Shown here: piece by piece, positions 33,150-43,477 of the stretch
How positions within the stretch are numbered: the stretch's first letter is position 1
Layout: each line of letters opens with the position of its first letter
Assembly (NCBI RefSeq): GCF_023091745.1
Contig: NC_068934.1
Location: forward strand, 15,702,434 to 15,766,433
DNA length: 64,000 bases
Direction of reading: 5' to 3'
Source of the DNA: Budorcas taxicolor
Lineage: Eukaryota > Chordata > Mammalia > Artiodactyla > Bovidae
The notes under the pieces: model-generated
Told to the model about the DNA's origin: nothing
What the model saw: the letters and a program-made list of their open reading frames with translations, nothing else
The model's database searches: none
Position numbers and translations under genes: made by a program

Positions 33150-33235
33150 ACATATATCTTAATCACCTTGCTGTACACCTGAAACTAACACAATATTGTA
33201 CATTAACTATAGTTCATTTTTTAAAAAAATTTGGA
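33150..33235 (+). mobile_element. L1 3' terminal fragment
   Basis: CCTTGCTGTACACCTGAAAC, then TAACACAATATTGTACATTA and CTATAGTTCA, is a sense L1 3' UTR end. Preceded by a (TA)n tract. Confidence 0.7.
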
Positions 33236-33917
33236 GGTTATTGCTAAAGAAGTGCCTAACCTAAAAGATATGTTTCTAAGGTAAATCCCTATTATATTTC
33301 CTTCATTTTTTGGAACACTGTTTGAAATGCTTGGTGTGCCAGCCGGGTTTGTTTCCTCCTCAACTGATTGTTCTAATTCCACCATCCAGCCATCTAGGCA
33401 ACCACTCCTCTGCTCACTTGTGTGCTTTCACATTCCAGAAAGGCTTGCTATGGCTTACTTTATGTTATTATTATTTATTTATTTATTTTTGCTTTACAGA
33501 TCTTGCAGGACATGATTAGAAAGTGAAAGCAATTAAGTAAAAAATGGATTGTGTCTCACGCATCCTTCATAAAAGTTAGCTTGGGCAGACTGATTACTCT
33601 AATAAGGCTCCAGATCTTTTTGGATCATGTACTGAAAACTGCCATTTATGTCCCCTTAGCCTCCATCCACAGTAAGAATCAGAGAGTCAGGTTACTATGT
33701 GTCGAGTTACACAGCATGGCTTTTATGAAATGACAAATCTTAGTATTAGAAGGGATGATAGCAGTATTGGTAGATAACTTCTTCCACCACATTCTCACAA
33801 CTTTGCGGTCTGGCCATCACAGACTTGGAATGACAGCCACTTGCTTCTAGTACAAGACCTCATGTGAGTGCCCTGTCAAATCTGGGCCTAGTTTTGTCAA
33901 TGTCTATGCATATGTTG
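33236..33917. other. Intergenic, no clear repeat
   Basis: TTATTTATTTATTTATTT at about 33470-33487. Open frames at 33310-33733 show no domain. No gene recognised. Confidence 0.4.
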
Positions 33918-34035
33918 CAGAGAAGGAAATGGCAACCCACTCCAGTGTTCTTGCCTGGAGAATCCCAGGAACGGCAGAGCATGGTGGGCTGCCGTCTGTG
34001 GGGTCTCACAGAGTCGGACACAACTGACACTACTT

Positions 34036-34081
<46 letters not shown>
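33918..34081 (+). mobile_element. Bov-tA/Bov-A SINE 3' part with (AGC)15
   Basis: Starts at AGAGAAGGAAATGGCAACCC and ends ACACTACTTAGCAGCAGC. The tail is a perfect AGC run at 34036-34080 (15 units) followed by ATGCATGCATGCAT. A TATGCATAT-like phrase on both flanks may be the target duplication. Confidence 0.9.
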
Positions 34082-34082
<1 letters not shown>

Positions 34083-35399
34083 GCATGCATGCATATTTGA
34101 CCTATATGTGCATCCGTATAATGGTTTCTACGTACCATCCTAATCCTGTCCTCTACAACTGTGTGTACTTCACATAATTTCTTTCATAGGACAATTCATT
34201 TCATATTCAAACATGTGACGACTGATGCTCTCTAAAAGACTGCATGACAACATCAGCTTCCTTAACCTCATTGATTATCTCTACTATGTCAGTGTTTTTC
34301 TTACCTTATGTTAAATATCCATAGTTCCTTAGTTTAGTTCTTATGACATGTTTTCAAGACTACTATCACTGTGCTTCTTGCCATTAAGGATACTGTCCAA
34401 GTTATTAATGACCCTCTTCATTAATAGATAAGCTTATTTAAATCTGACTCCCCAAACTGAATACAATTATTAAATTGGATTCCAACCAATATTAAATAAA
34501 GACTAACACTGACCTTGATCTGAACACTGTGATATAGGATCAAATTCTAAATGAACAGAACTATGGTGAGTCATTTTGCAAAGCTGTTTCTTTGGAAGTC
34601 TCTCAGATATACAAATCTGATAAATTAATATTTTTTAACATATTGGCTTTATTTAAATTGAAGTTTTCTTGTTTTCTATTTGGAAGACAGAAATTTGTGT
34701 ACCCAGTCTTTTCTGCAAGAAGTAGGCACTTCCAAATCAATTAAGCCACAGAATCAAAGAAAATGAGGAAAATAAGACTTCTTGATATGTCATGTTCATA
34801 CTATTAGTTTTTATAATGTTGTAGAAGCTTCTTCATTCAGTAAATACAAATAACATACTACTGATATTATTGCAGTTTCTTTAATGAATAGAAACATTGA
34901 TTTTCCATAATTTTCTTTGGAATGGCATTCACATATTTCTGTTAAAAATTTTAATAAAACATCAATTTAAGTAACCATTTATTATACCATATTAATTTTC
35001 TTCTCTGTGCTTGACAATCTATTCCACTGTGTGTCATTTAAGCAAATCCTGTATTATGGCAAACATCATTTTAAGATTTGGGGGGATGTGAGTACTGTTT
35101 CCTGTTTATAACAATGGCCATTAGCAGTTAGCAAATATTGTCAAACTGAATGCCTCTCTGAGCCTTAGAAATTTCCATGAGAAACTAATAGATCAGAAGT
35201 ATTTACAGGATTACAACAGTTACATTGTTAAAGTGTACCTACAGAACCATTTCCTTACTGAATGACACCTTGCCCTCTTTAATTCATCCTCTCACCTACT
35301 GACTCTCTGATTTTTGAAAATTTAGTTATACCATAAATTTCTCCTTTGAATAAACTATAATATCTAAAGGAAATAATAATGGTAGTAATAATAATAATG
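34082..35399. other. Repeat-poor intergenic block
   Basis: AT-rich, with no recognised transposable element and no open frame of interest across about 1.3 kb. Confidence 0.45.
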
Positions 35400-35615
35400 C
35401 CAGATAACCCTCAAGAGTTTACTATGTATCATTTACTACATTAGACACTTTCCTGCATAATTGCTGAACCTCATAACAACCCTATAAAGTAGATATTAGA
35501 ATCCCCATGAAACATATCAAGAAACTGAGACTCAAAGATTTTTAAGTAACTTTCTCAGGGAAATCCATAGATTAAGATAAATTTGAACCTGCATCATGTA
35601 TCCCATGGTATTCAA
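35400..35615 (+). repeat. MIR SINE
   Basis: TTTACTATGTATCATTTACT, CCTCATAACAACCCTATAAA, CAAGAAACTGAGACTC and TTTGAACCTGCATC match MIR order in sense. Confidence 0.72.
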
Positions 35616-36115
35616 AGGCTTTTGTAATTCATTCAGTAAAATGCTCTGAGCATCCAGTATGTCTAAGGCACTCTTCCAGACATTGAAAGTGAAACAATCG
35701 ATGGGGCTAATGGCTTACACATTTAAGAAGCTAAAACATTTTCAGGGATTGGAAGTGAGATGATATAGGCTGTCAAATAGATATGTACCAGACAATTCCA
35801 GGTAGTGATGAATGCCAGGATTAAAACAAAACATGATGGTAGTAGATGGAGTGTTTAGCTATCCAATCCAAGTAGCCAAGGATGACCACAGTAATAAAGT
35901 GAGATCTGACTGACTAATAGGGTAAGCCATGTGGACATTAGGGAATGAAATTTTACAATCAAAAGGAATAACAAGATCAAAAGACATAAAGAACAAATAT
36001 GTGGGAGTCTTTAAAGAAAAGAAAGAGGAAGAACAGGGCCACTACAGATGGAGTATAGCAAGGAGTAGGGATGACTGAAGGTTTGTTATACATGATAATG
36101 TAGGGTGGGGAGAAG
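35616..36115 (+). repeat. Old interspersed repeat, family unassigned
   Basis: ATTCATTCAGTAAAATGCTC, TCTAAGGCACTCTTCCAGAC, GGCTGTCAAATAGATA and GTAAGCCATGTGGACAT have the order of an abundant mammal-wide repeat that I cannot name with confidence. Confidence 0.4.
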
Positions 36116-36117
36116 TA

Positions 36118-37393
36118 TTAGGTTGGTGCCCCCATGGTTTCAGTTTCAGACTGGATTTTAAATCACTATAACTAGGCCCAAACACATCTTTGTTAATCAA
36201 AATAGGTGCCATTACAATTAACAAATTTTGCCAATGAGAGATAAGTTTGTTTATTTTTGTAGCATAAAAATCTGTGCTTTAGAATTCAGCAAATTATTGT
36301 AAAGCGTTTTCTGCCTGCTGCTACTTATGGAAGAGCTTTCCTTGCAAAAAGTTGTCTAAATGCTTGAAGACGTGATAGTCAATTGGCAAGAGATCAGATG
36401 AATATGATGGATGGGCCAAAACTTCATAGCCCAAAACTTCAAGTTTTGAAGCTTTGGTTGTGTGACTTGAGATCAGGTGTTGTCACGGAAAATTAGACCC
36501 ATTCTGTTGACCAGTGCCAGTTTCAGGCATTGTGATTTTGCTGCATCTCATCAATTTGCTGTGCATACTTCTCAGATTAAATCGTTTCAATTGGATTCAG
36601 AAAGCTATAGTGGATCAGACCAGCAGCAGACCACCAAACAGTGACCATGCCATTTTTTGTGCTGCAAGTTTGGCTTTGCGAAGTGCTCTGGAGCCTCTTT
36701 TCAGTCCAACCACTGAGCTGGTCATCAATAGTTCTTGTATAAAATCCATTTTTTGTGTCATTTCACAATCCAATTGAGAAATGGTTTGTTGTTGTTCTAT
36801 AGAATAAAAGAAGATGATACTTCAAAATGATAATTTTTTTTTATTAGCAGTCAGTTCATGAGGCACCCACTTACTGAACTTTTTCAGCCGTCCAGTTTGC
36901 TTCAAATGCTGAACGATCATAAAATGGTCAATGTCAAGATCTTCTGCAACTTCTTGTGTATTTGTAAGAGGATCAGCTTAGATAGTTGCTCTCAGTTGGT
37001 TGTTGTCAACTTCCAATGGCTGGCCACTATGCTCATCTTCAAGGTCCTTGTCTCCTTTGCAAAATTTCTTGAACCGCCAGCGTACTATCTGCCCATTAGC
37101 ATTTCTTGGGCCAAATGTGTTGTTGATGTCATGAGTTGTCTCTGCTGCTTTACAACCCATTTTGAACTCAAATAAGAAAATCACTTGAATTTGCATTTTG
37201 CCTAACATCATTTCTCTAGTCTAAAATAAATATAAAATAAACAGCAATTAAGTCATTAGCAAAAAAAAGCATAAAGAGAGAAATGTGCATTTAAATGATG
37301 TATAACATAATTACATTTATTTAAGAATGCATCCCAATATAAAATGCAAATTTCAACAGTGCAAAAACTGCAATTACTTTTGCACCAACCTAA
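36118..37393 (-). mobile_element. Full-length mariner transposon, Hsmar1-like
   Basis: A 1276-bp element with terminal inverted repeats starting TTAGGTTGGTGC (36118-36129) and ending GCACCAACCTAA (37382-37393). TA dinucleotides at 36116-36117 and 37394-37395 are the target duplication. The length fits a complete mariner (about 1.3 kb). The single transposase gene is on the minus strand. The TIR and protein phrases are those of the Hsmar1/cecropia-type mariners, which have a ruminant counterpart. The right TIR is better kept than the left, where the sequence after GGTGC has changed. Confidence 0.95.
36190..37211 (-). pseudogene. Mariner transposase, broken
   Basis: The start codon is at 37211 and the original stop is near 36190, giving about 340 codons as expected. 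The N-terminal 77 aa are open (36978-37211): an HTH DNA-binding region with the phrases IFLFEFKMGCKAAETTHDIN and WRFKKFCKGDKDLEDE. After that, frameshifts and stops break the frame. Of the catalytic D,D34D triad, the first Asp region reads stop-H-K-K-W-I-L-Y where family members have C-D-E-K-W-I-L-Y, so the first Asp is lost. The second (in R-D-N) and third (in S-D-L-L-P-I-D-Y-H) remain. It cannot be functional. Confidence 0.9.
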
Positions 37394-37395
37394 TA

Positions 37396-37984
37396 GCTCA
37401 CTCAGGAATCAATTTTGGAACTTCTCAATTCAGTTAAAAGTTTGTCATAATTTTAACATTTACTTTTTCATGCACTCTAATTTCCACTTAAACGAAGTAA
37501 CTTGTCAAGCCCCACAAGGTTCTTTTCACACTCATTTCTTTCTAAATTCTATAGTACCCTGGTCCCAGATCTTTCTCTGGGATACTTCTACTTTCTGGTT
37601 AAGTTACAAATTATGTTTGTTTTTTTTTTTAATTTAGTTTTATTTCCCAAGCCTCTCTATTCTCCTAATCAGAATGTATTGCTTTTTTACTCTTTTGATA
37701 TTGGTAAGCCAATCTGGGTGGGTTCATGGCTTCAGTTTTACACTTTGACCCCTCCCCTACTAGACTAAACCTCTTGAGAGAAAAATCACTTCATCTATTT
37801 TTACAGACTACCAGTCTGATTACAAATGGGACAGAGGAATTGTACGTTACCTTAAATTAGGTGCTCAAAAGAAGAGATGATGTCACCTATGATAGCCAGT
37901 GATTCCTCTACTCTTTTCCTTTATATACCACTCGGTCTTAATCCTTTATCTCATATGAATACATCTCAATATCTTTAATAACCA
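37396..37984. other. Intergenic sequence
   Basis: A T run at 37619-37631. Two overlapping plus frames (37344-37637, 37502-37768) have no recognisable protein family. No gene is called. Confidence 0.4.
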
Positions 37985-38357
37985 TAAAATTTAAAAATAT
38001 CACAATACAAATAGAGCATTCAGTACCCACTAAGATCGCTATAATCAAAAAGTCAAATAGTTGTAAGTATTAGAAAGGATGTGGAAAAGTCACACCCTCC
38101 TACATTGCTGGTAGAAATAAAAATGGTATTGCTGCTTTCAAATATTTTGTCAGTATCATAAAAAAGTTAAATATAAATTTAGCATATTATCCTGCATTTC
38201 CATTCCTAGAAAACTACCCAAGGGAAATGAAAACATGTACACACAAATACTTGTATATGAATTTTTATGGGAATATCATTCAAATTAATTGAGCATTTAA
38301 AGTAATCCAAATACCTATGAGCTGATAAACAAATATGCACAATGTATTATACAATAG

Positions 38358-38822
38358 AGTGGAGGTCATGGAATTCCAGTTGAGCTATTTCAAATCCTAA
38401 AACATGATTCTGCCAAAGTGCTACACTCAATATGCCAGCAAAATTGGAAAACTCAGCAGTGGCCACAGGACAGGAAAAGGTCAGTTTTCATTCCAATACC
38501 AAAGACAGCAATGCCAAAGAATATTTAAAATACTGCACAATTGTACTCATTTCACATGTTAGCAAGATCAAGCCCAAAATCATACAAGTTAGGCTTCAAC
38601 AGCATGTGAACCTAGAACTTCCAAATGTAAAAGCTGGATTTAGAAAAGGCAGAAGAATCAGAGGTTGAAATGCCAGCATCCATTGGATCACAGAGAAAGC
38701 AAGAGAAATCCAGAAAAACATTACTTCTATTTCATTGACTATGCTATAGTCTTTGACTGTGTAGATCACAACAAGCTGTGGAAAATTCTTAAAGAGATGG
38801 GAATACCAGATCACCTTACCTG
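38358..38822 (+). mobile_element. BovB LINE internal RT segment
   Basis: GTCATGGAATTCCAGTTGAG to GATCACCTTACCTG covers the N-terminal half of the BovB RT. It contains QVRLQQHVNLELPNVKAGFRK and, with errors, motif A (TSISLTM-like, out of frame). Positions 38680-38822 repeat the same BovB interval as 39090-39232, so this is not one continuous element. Confidence 0.9.
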
Positions 38823-39089
38823 ACAACAGGGAATCCCAAGAATAACTGGAGTGTGTAGCTTATCATTTCTCCTGTGGATCTTCCCAATGCAAGAATCAAA
38901 CTGGGGTCTCCAAAATTGCAGGTGGATACTTTACCAGATGAGCTACAAAGGAAGCCTGTGGACAACTTTGGGGGATCATTATTTCATCTCCCACAAATAT
39001 AAGCAATATTTAAAAGCATATTTCTTTTCTCTACAGTGATAGAAATAGTTTTAGGTGACCTATATTTAATATACCTCCACAAAATTGCC
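38823..39089 (+). other. Left copy of the composite segment: SINE junction plus non-repeat DNA
   Basis: On the minus strand this is a Bov-tA SINE (38830-38962; head GCTTCCTTTGTAGCTCATC) that includes the junction with the first bases of a second SINE. It is followed by about 125 bp of non-repeat DNA (GGGGGATCATTATTTCATCTC, TAGTTTTAGGTGACCTATAT). The same order occurs inverted at 42553-42822. Confidence 0.88.
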
Positions 39090-40238
39090 ACCATCCATTG
39101 GATCATAGAAAAAGCAAGGGAATTCCAGAAAAACATCTATGTCTGCTTCATTAACTATGCTAGCACCTTTGACTGTGTGGATCACAAGCTGTGGAAAATT
39201 CTTAAACAGATAGGAATACCAGACCACCTTACCTGCCTCCTGAGAAACCTGCATGCAGGTCAAGAAACAACAGTTAGAAATGAACATAGAACAACAGACT
39301 GGTTCAAAATTGGAAAAGGAGTGTGTCAAGGCTGCATATTGTCACCCTATTGATTTAATTTCTGTGCAGAGTATATCATGTGAAATGTTGGGCTGAATGA
39401 ATCACAAGCTGGAATCAAGATTACTGGGAGAAATATCAATACCTCAGATATGTAGATGACACCACCCTTAAGGCAGAAAGCAAAGAGGAACTAAAGAGCC
39501 TCTTGATGAAAGTGAAAGAAGAGAGTGAAAAGTTTGGCTTAAAGCTCAACTTTCAAAAAACTAAGATCGTGGCATCTGGTCCCATCACTTAACAGCATAA
39601 AAATGAGGAAACAATGGAAACATGAGAGACTTTGTTTTCTTGGGCTCCAAAATCAGCAACTGAATTCAGGAAATTTAAAATGCTTATACCTTGGAAGAAA
39701 AACTATGACAAACCTAGACAGTGTATTAAAAGGCAGAGGCATTACTTTGTTGACAAATGTACCTATAGTCAAAGCTATTGTTTTTACAGTAGTCATGTAT
39801 GGATATATGAGTTGGTCCATAAAGAAGTCTGCATGCCAAAGAATTGATGTTTTTGAACTGTGGTGTTGGAAAAGACTCTTGAGGGTCTCTTGAACTGCAA
39901 AGAGATCAAATCAGTCAATCCTAAAGGAAATCAACCCTGAATACTCATTGGAAGTATTGATGCTAAAGCTCCAATATCTTGGCCACCTGAAGCAAAGAGC
40001 TGACTCATTGGTAAAGACTCTGATGCTGGGGAAGATTCATGGCAGGAGGAGAATGGGACAACAGAGAATGAGATGGTTGGATAGCATCATCAACTTAAAG
40101 GACATTGGTTTGAGCAAGCTCCAGGAGATGGTGAAGGACAGAGAGGCCTGGTGTGCTGCTGTCCATAGGGTTGCAGGGTCAAACAAAACTGAGCAACTGA
40201 ACAACAACATAAAAAAAGGAAACAGTGACACAAGCTAA
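39036..40238 (+). pseudogene. BovB ORF2 remnant, frameshifted
   Basis: Three open pieces: 39036-39353 (105 aa, with motif A NYASTFDCVDH, a changed form of the usual DYAKAFDCVDH, and motif B GVCQGCILSPY), 39603-39893 (RKTMTNLDSVLKGRGITLLT) and 39948-40238 ([15 protein letters not shown]). Motif C is lost to a frameshift near 39450. Dead copy. Confidence 0.9.
39090..40207 (+). mobile_element. BovB LINE, sense, left arm of inverted pair
   Basis: BovB from RT motif A to the 3' end (ATCCATTGGATCATAGAAAA to GAGCAACTGAACAACAAC). It is the inverted partner of 41415-42552, at roughly 90 percent identity by eye in the first 250 bp. Confidence 0.93.
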
Positions 40239-40263
40239 AACATGGGTGAACCTCAGAAATATA

Positions 40264-40466
40264 TGGCCTTCCCTCGTGACTCAACTGGTAAAGAATCTAC
40301 CTGCAATGAGGGAGACTTGGATTTGATCCCTGGGTTGGGAAGATCCCCTGGAGATGGAAAAGTCTACCCACTCCAGTATCCTGGCCTGGAGAATTCCATG
40401 AACTGTATAGTCCATGGGATTGCAAAGAGTTGGACATGACGAGTGACTTTCAATTCACTTCACTTC
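40264..40466 (+). mobile_element. Bov-tA SINE in L1
   Basis: GGCCTTCCCTCGTGACTCAAC to GACGAGTGACTTTCAATTC, full length. CTCAGAAAT before and TTCAGAAAT after suggest a target duplication. Confidence 0.92.
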
Positions 40467-40879
40467 AGAAATGTCTGTCAAGTTAAAGAAACTAGACACA
40501 CAAGACCACACAGAGCATAATTCCATTTATATGGAATATCCAAAACCATCAAATTGATAAAGATCAAAAGTAGATTGATGGTTGCCTGAGGCTGGGATGG
40601 GAACAAAAGTGGCAGGATGACTTTTTCTGGAGTAATTGAAATGTACTAAAATTAAATTATGCCAATGGTTGCAAAAATTGAAAATACTGAATAATCGTTT
40701 AATTGTATGGTTTAAATAATAAATTTTATTGTATGCAATTTATACACGTTTCTTAATAAACAATATATATGTGTAAATATATATTTTTAATAACCTAAAT
40801 TTGGCAGATAATTAGTGGCAATATGAAGACTCACACTTAGTGTGCAGGATGTAAATTCCAGATTCTATAAATAGAAGTG

Positions 40880-40976
40880 GTTTTCCCTCATGCTTAGTTG
40901 GTAAAGAATCTGCCTGCACTGTGGGAGACTCAGGTTTAATCCCTGGGTTGGGAAAATCCCCTGGAAAAGGAAAAAG
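40880..40976 (+). mobile_element. Bov-tA SINE, 3'-truncated
   Basis: GTTTTCCCTCATGCTTAGTTGG to CCCCTGGAAAAGGAAAAAG. Only the tRNA-like head and the next 40 bp are present. Confidence 0.88.
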
Positions 40977-41202
40977 TGGAATTCCATCATATGTACTTTA
41001 AATGCAAAATCATGTCAAATCCAGGTATTTAAACAGCCAAAAACATTCAAGTAAAAAGGGGGAGTGACGGAATTTATTGCTTTACTTTATCACTTTTCTA
41101 GAACTCAGCTATCTGTACACTGAGGTTTGGGGGTGGACAAAGGGAATTTTGAACTGTAGCAGAATGCAGGAAAAAGGAAAATAAACTATTTTAAAAATAG
41201 TT

Positions 41203-41234
<32 letters not shown>

Positions 41235-41414
41235 AGCTATATATATCCGACTATATAGTATTTTCCCTTTTTGTGTGAATTTAGAATGCAGCACAATATA
41301 AATGTGATTTAACTAAAAATTCTTCAAACCTTCGTAGAACTTGCAACAACTATAAATATTCACTTTTAAGATAAAAAAAGGTTATGAAATTACTTCAAAT
41401 GATAGAATACATAT
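40977..41414. other. AT-rich spacer of the inverted pair, with (TA)n
   Basis: A (TA)n tract at 41200-41245. No other feature is recognised in the centre of the inverted repeat apart from the SINE at 40880. Confidence 0.5.
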
Positions 41415-42552
41415 GTTGTTGTTGTCATTTAGTCACGCAGTTGTGTCCTACTCTTTGTGCCCCCATGGACTCCGGCACACCAGACCTCCCTGTCCTTCAC
41501 TATCTCCTGGAGTTTGTTAAACTCATGTCCATTGAGTCTATAATGTCATCCAACCATCTCATCCTCTGTCACCCTCTTCTCCTCCTGCCCTCAGTCTTTC
41601 CCAGCATCAGGGTCTTTTCCAAATAGTTGACTGTTTGCATCAGATGGCCAAAGTATTGGAGCTTCAGCTTTAGCATTCATCCTTCCAATTAATATTGAGG
41701 GCTGATTTCCTTTAGGATTCACTGGTTTGATCTCCTTTCTATCCAAGGGACTCTCAAGAATCTTCTCCAACACCATAGTTCAAAAGTATTAATTATTCAG
41801 TGCTCAGCCATCTTTATGGTTTATTTCTCACATCCATACATGACTACTGCAATAACCATAGCTTTGACTGTATGTACCTTTGTTGGCAAAGTGATGTCTC
41901 TGTTTTTTAATATGCTGTCTAGGTTTGTGATCACTTTTCTTGCAAGGAGCAAATGTCTTAATTTCATGGTTGAAGTCATCATCCACAGTGGCTTTGGAGC
42001 CCAAGAAAATAAAGTCTTTCATTGTTTCCCCATTTTTATGCCATGAAGTGATGGGACCAGATGCCATGATCTTAGTTTTTTGACTGTTGAGTTTTAAAAC
42101 AGCTTTTTCACTCTCCTTTTTCACTTTCATCAAGAGGTTCTTTAGTTCTTCTTCACTTTCTGCCATAAGGGTGGTGTCATCTGCATATCTGAGGTTATTG
42201 ATATTTCTCCCGGCAATCTTGATTCCAGCATGTGATTCATTCAGCCTAGGATTTCGCATCATGGACTCTGCATAGAAGTTAAATAAGCAGGGTGACAATA
42301 TACAGCCTTGACACTCTCCTTTCCCAATTTTGAACCAGTCTGCTGTTCCATGTTTGGATCTATTGTTTCTTGACCTGCATGCAGGTTTCTCAGGAGGCAG
42401 GTAAGGTGGTCTGGTATTCCCATCTCTTTAAGAATTTTCCACAGCTTGTTGTGATCCACACAGTCAAAAGTGTTAGCATAGTTAATGAAGCAGAAATAGA
42501 TGTTTTTCTGGAATTCCCTTACTTTTTCTATGATCCAATGGATGGTGGCAAT
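41415..42552 (-). mobile_element. BovB LINE, antisense, right arm of inverted pair
   Basis: From GTTGTTGTTGTCATTTAGTC to ATCCAATGGATGGTGGCAA, about 1.14 kb, from RT motif A to the 3' end. Its 5' truncation and the flank beyond it are shared with the inverted copy at 39090. Confidence 0.95.
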
Positions 42553-42600
42553 TTTGTGGAGGTATATTAAATATAGGTTACCTAAAACTATTTCTGCCAT
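41828..42600 (-). pseudogene. BovB ORF2 RT palm/thumb remnant, YADD kept
   Basis: Two overlapping frames: 42259-42600 (113 aa, motif A YFCFINYANTFDCVDHNK, where the usual first Asp of FIDYAKAFD is Asn) and 41828-42298 (156 aa, motif C LRYADDTTLMAES intact, then KNLLMKVKKESEKAVLKLN). A frameshift lies between them around motif B (ESVKAVY in place of GVHQGC). The Asn in motif A would by itself inactivate the polymerase. Confidence 0.9.
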
Positions 42601-42678
42601 TGTAGGGAAAAGAAGTATGCTTTTAAATATTGCTTATACTTGTGGGAGATGAAATAATGGTCCCCCAAAGATGTCCAT
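42553..42678. other. Right copy of the composite non-repeat segment
   Basis: About 125 bp of non-repeat DNA (GTGGAGGTATATTAAATATA to GGTCCCCCAAAGATGTCC). Its inverted twin is at about 38963-39089. Confidence 0.85.
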
Positions 42679-42796
42679 GACTGCCTTTGTAGCTCATCTG
42701 GTAAAGTATCCACCTGCAATTTTGGAGACCCCAGTTTGATTCCTGCGTTGGGAAGAAGCCCTGGAGAAGAGACAGACTAGCCACTCCAGTATTCTT
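42679..42796 (+). mobile_element. Bov-tA SINE, interrupted by a second SINE
   Basis: GACTGCCTTTGTAGCTCATC to CCACTCCAGTATTCTT. The 3' half is replaced by the start of the next SINE. Confidence 0.9.
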
Positions 42797-43008
42797 GGGC
42801 TTCCCCTGGTGTCTCAGGCAATCAAGAATCTGCCTGCAATGTGGGATATCTGGGTTCAATCCCTGGGTTGGGAAGATCCCTGAAGGAGGGCATGGCAACC
42901 CACTCCAGTATTCTTGCCTGAAGAATCCCCAGGGACAGAGGAGCCTGGTGGGCTACAATCCATGGTATCACAAAGTGTCAGACATGACTGAACAACTAAG
43001 CATAACAG
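42797..43008 (+). mobile_element. Bov-tA SINE inside another SINE
   Basis: GGGCTTCCCCTGGTGTCTCAG to GACATGACTGAACAACTAAGC, full length. Confidence 0.92.
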
Positions 43009-43011
43009 CAC

Positions 43012-43477
43012 AAAGGTGTCCACATCCTAATCCTCAGAACCTGTTAACATGTCACCATATAAAAAGATGTGATTTTCAGATATGATTAAGAGTCTTGTAA
43101 TAGGCAGATTATAGGGGCAAGGGTCTTTATGAAAGAAAGAGGGAGACAGGAGATTCAGAGACAGGAAAGGAGATATGATGACGTAAGCAGAGTTCAGAGA
43201 GAGGGAGAGAGAGAGGTTTGAAATTTGAAGATGCCTCACTGCTGGAATTGAAGAGGAAAATCACAGCCAGAGAAAGCAACTGTCTTCCAGAAGCAAGAAA
43301 AAACAGCAAACAAGACTCTCCCTAAGCCTCCAGATGAAACATAACTTATCAGAACCCTTGATTTTAGCCCATTTTGGTCTCATCTCCAGAACTCTGAAAT
43401 AATAATTTTGTATTGTTATACACCACTAAATTTATGGCAATTTGTTACATACAGCAACAATAGGAAGCTAATATAAC
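43012..43477 (+). mobile_element. MaLR-type LTR (MLT1-like)
   Basis: AGGTGTCCACATCCTAATCC, AACCTGTTAACATGTCACC, GATTAAGAGTCTTG, ACCCTTGATTTTAGCCC, CTCCAGAACTCTGAAATAAT and TGTTACATACAGCAACAATAG follow an MLT1-type LTR in sense. The subfamily is uncertain. Confidence 0.6.

Larger units (their letters stand above)
37985..40750 (+). mobile_element. Old L1 LINE 3' end, interrupted by BovB composite and SINE
   Basis: Sense L1 in three blocks: 37985-38357 (ATTAGAAAGGATGTGGAAAA, AATGTATTATACAATAGAG), 40208-40263 (CATAAAAAAAGGAAACAG, CATGGGTGAACCTCAG) and 40467-40750 (CCATTTATATGGAATATCC, GATTGATGGTTGCCTGAGG, TTTAATTGTATGG). The phrase order across the gaps is that of a single L1, so the 1.85-kb BovB-containing block and the SINE were inserted later. 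Confidence 0.85.

Noticed and set aside
36978..37211. A live mariner transposase or a SETMAR-like host gene
   Set aside because: Only 77 aa are open. The rest has stops, frameshifts and a lost catalytic Asp, and there is no SET-domain sequence nearby.
41828..42600. An active BovB because YADD is intact
   Set aside because: The endonuclease is missing, the frame is broken around motif B, and motif A has Asn in place of the first Asp.
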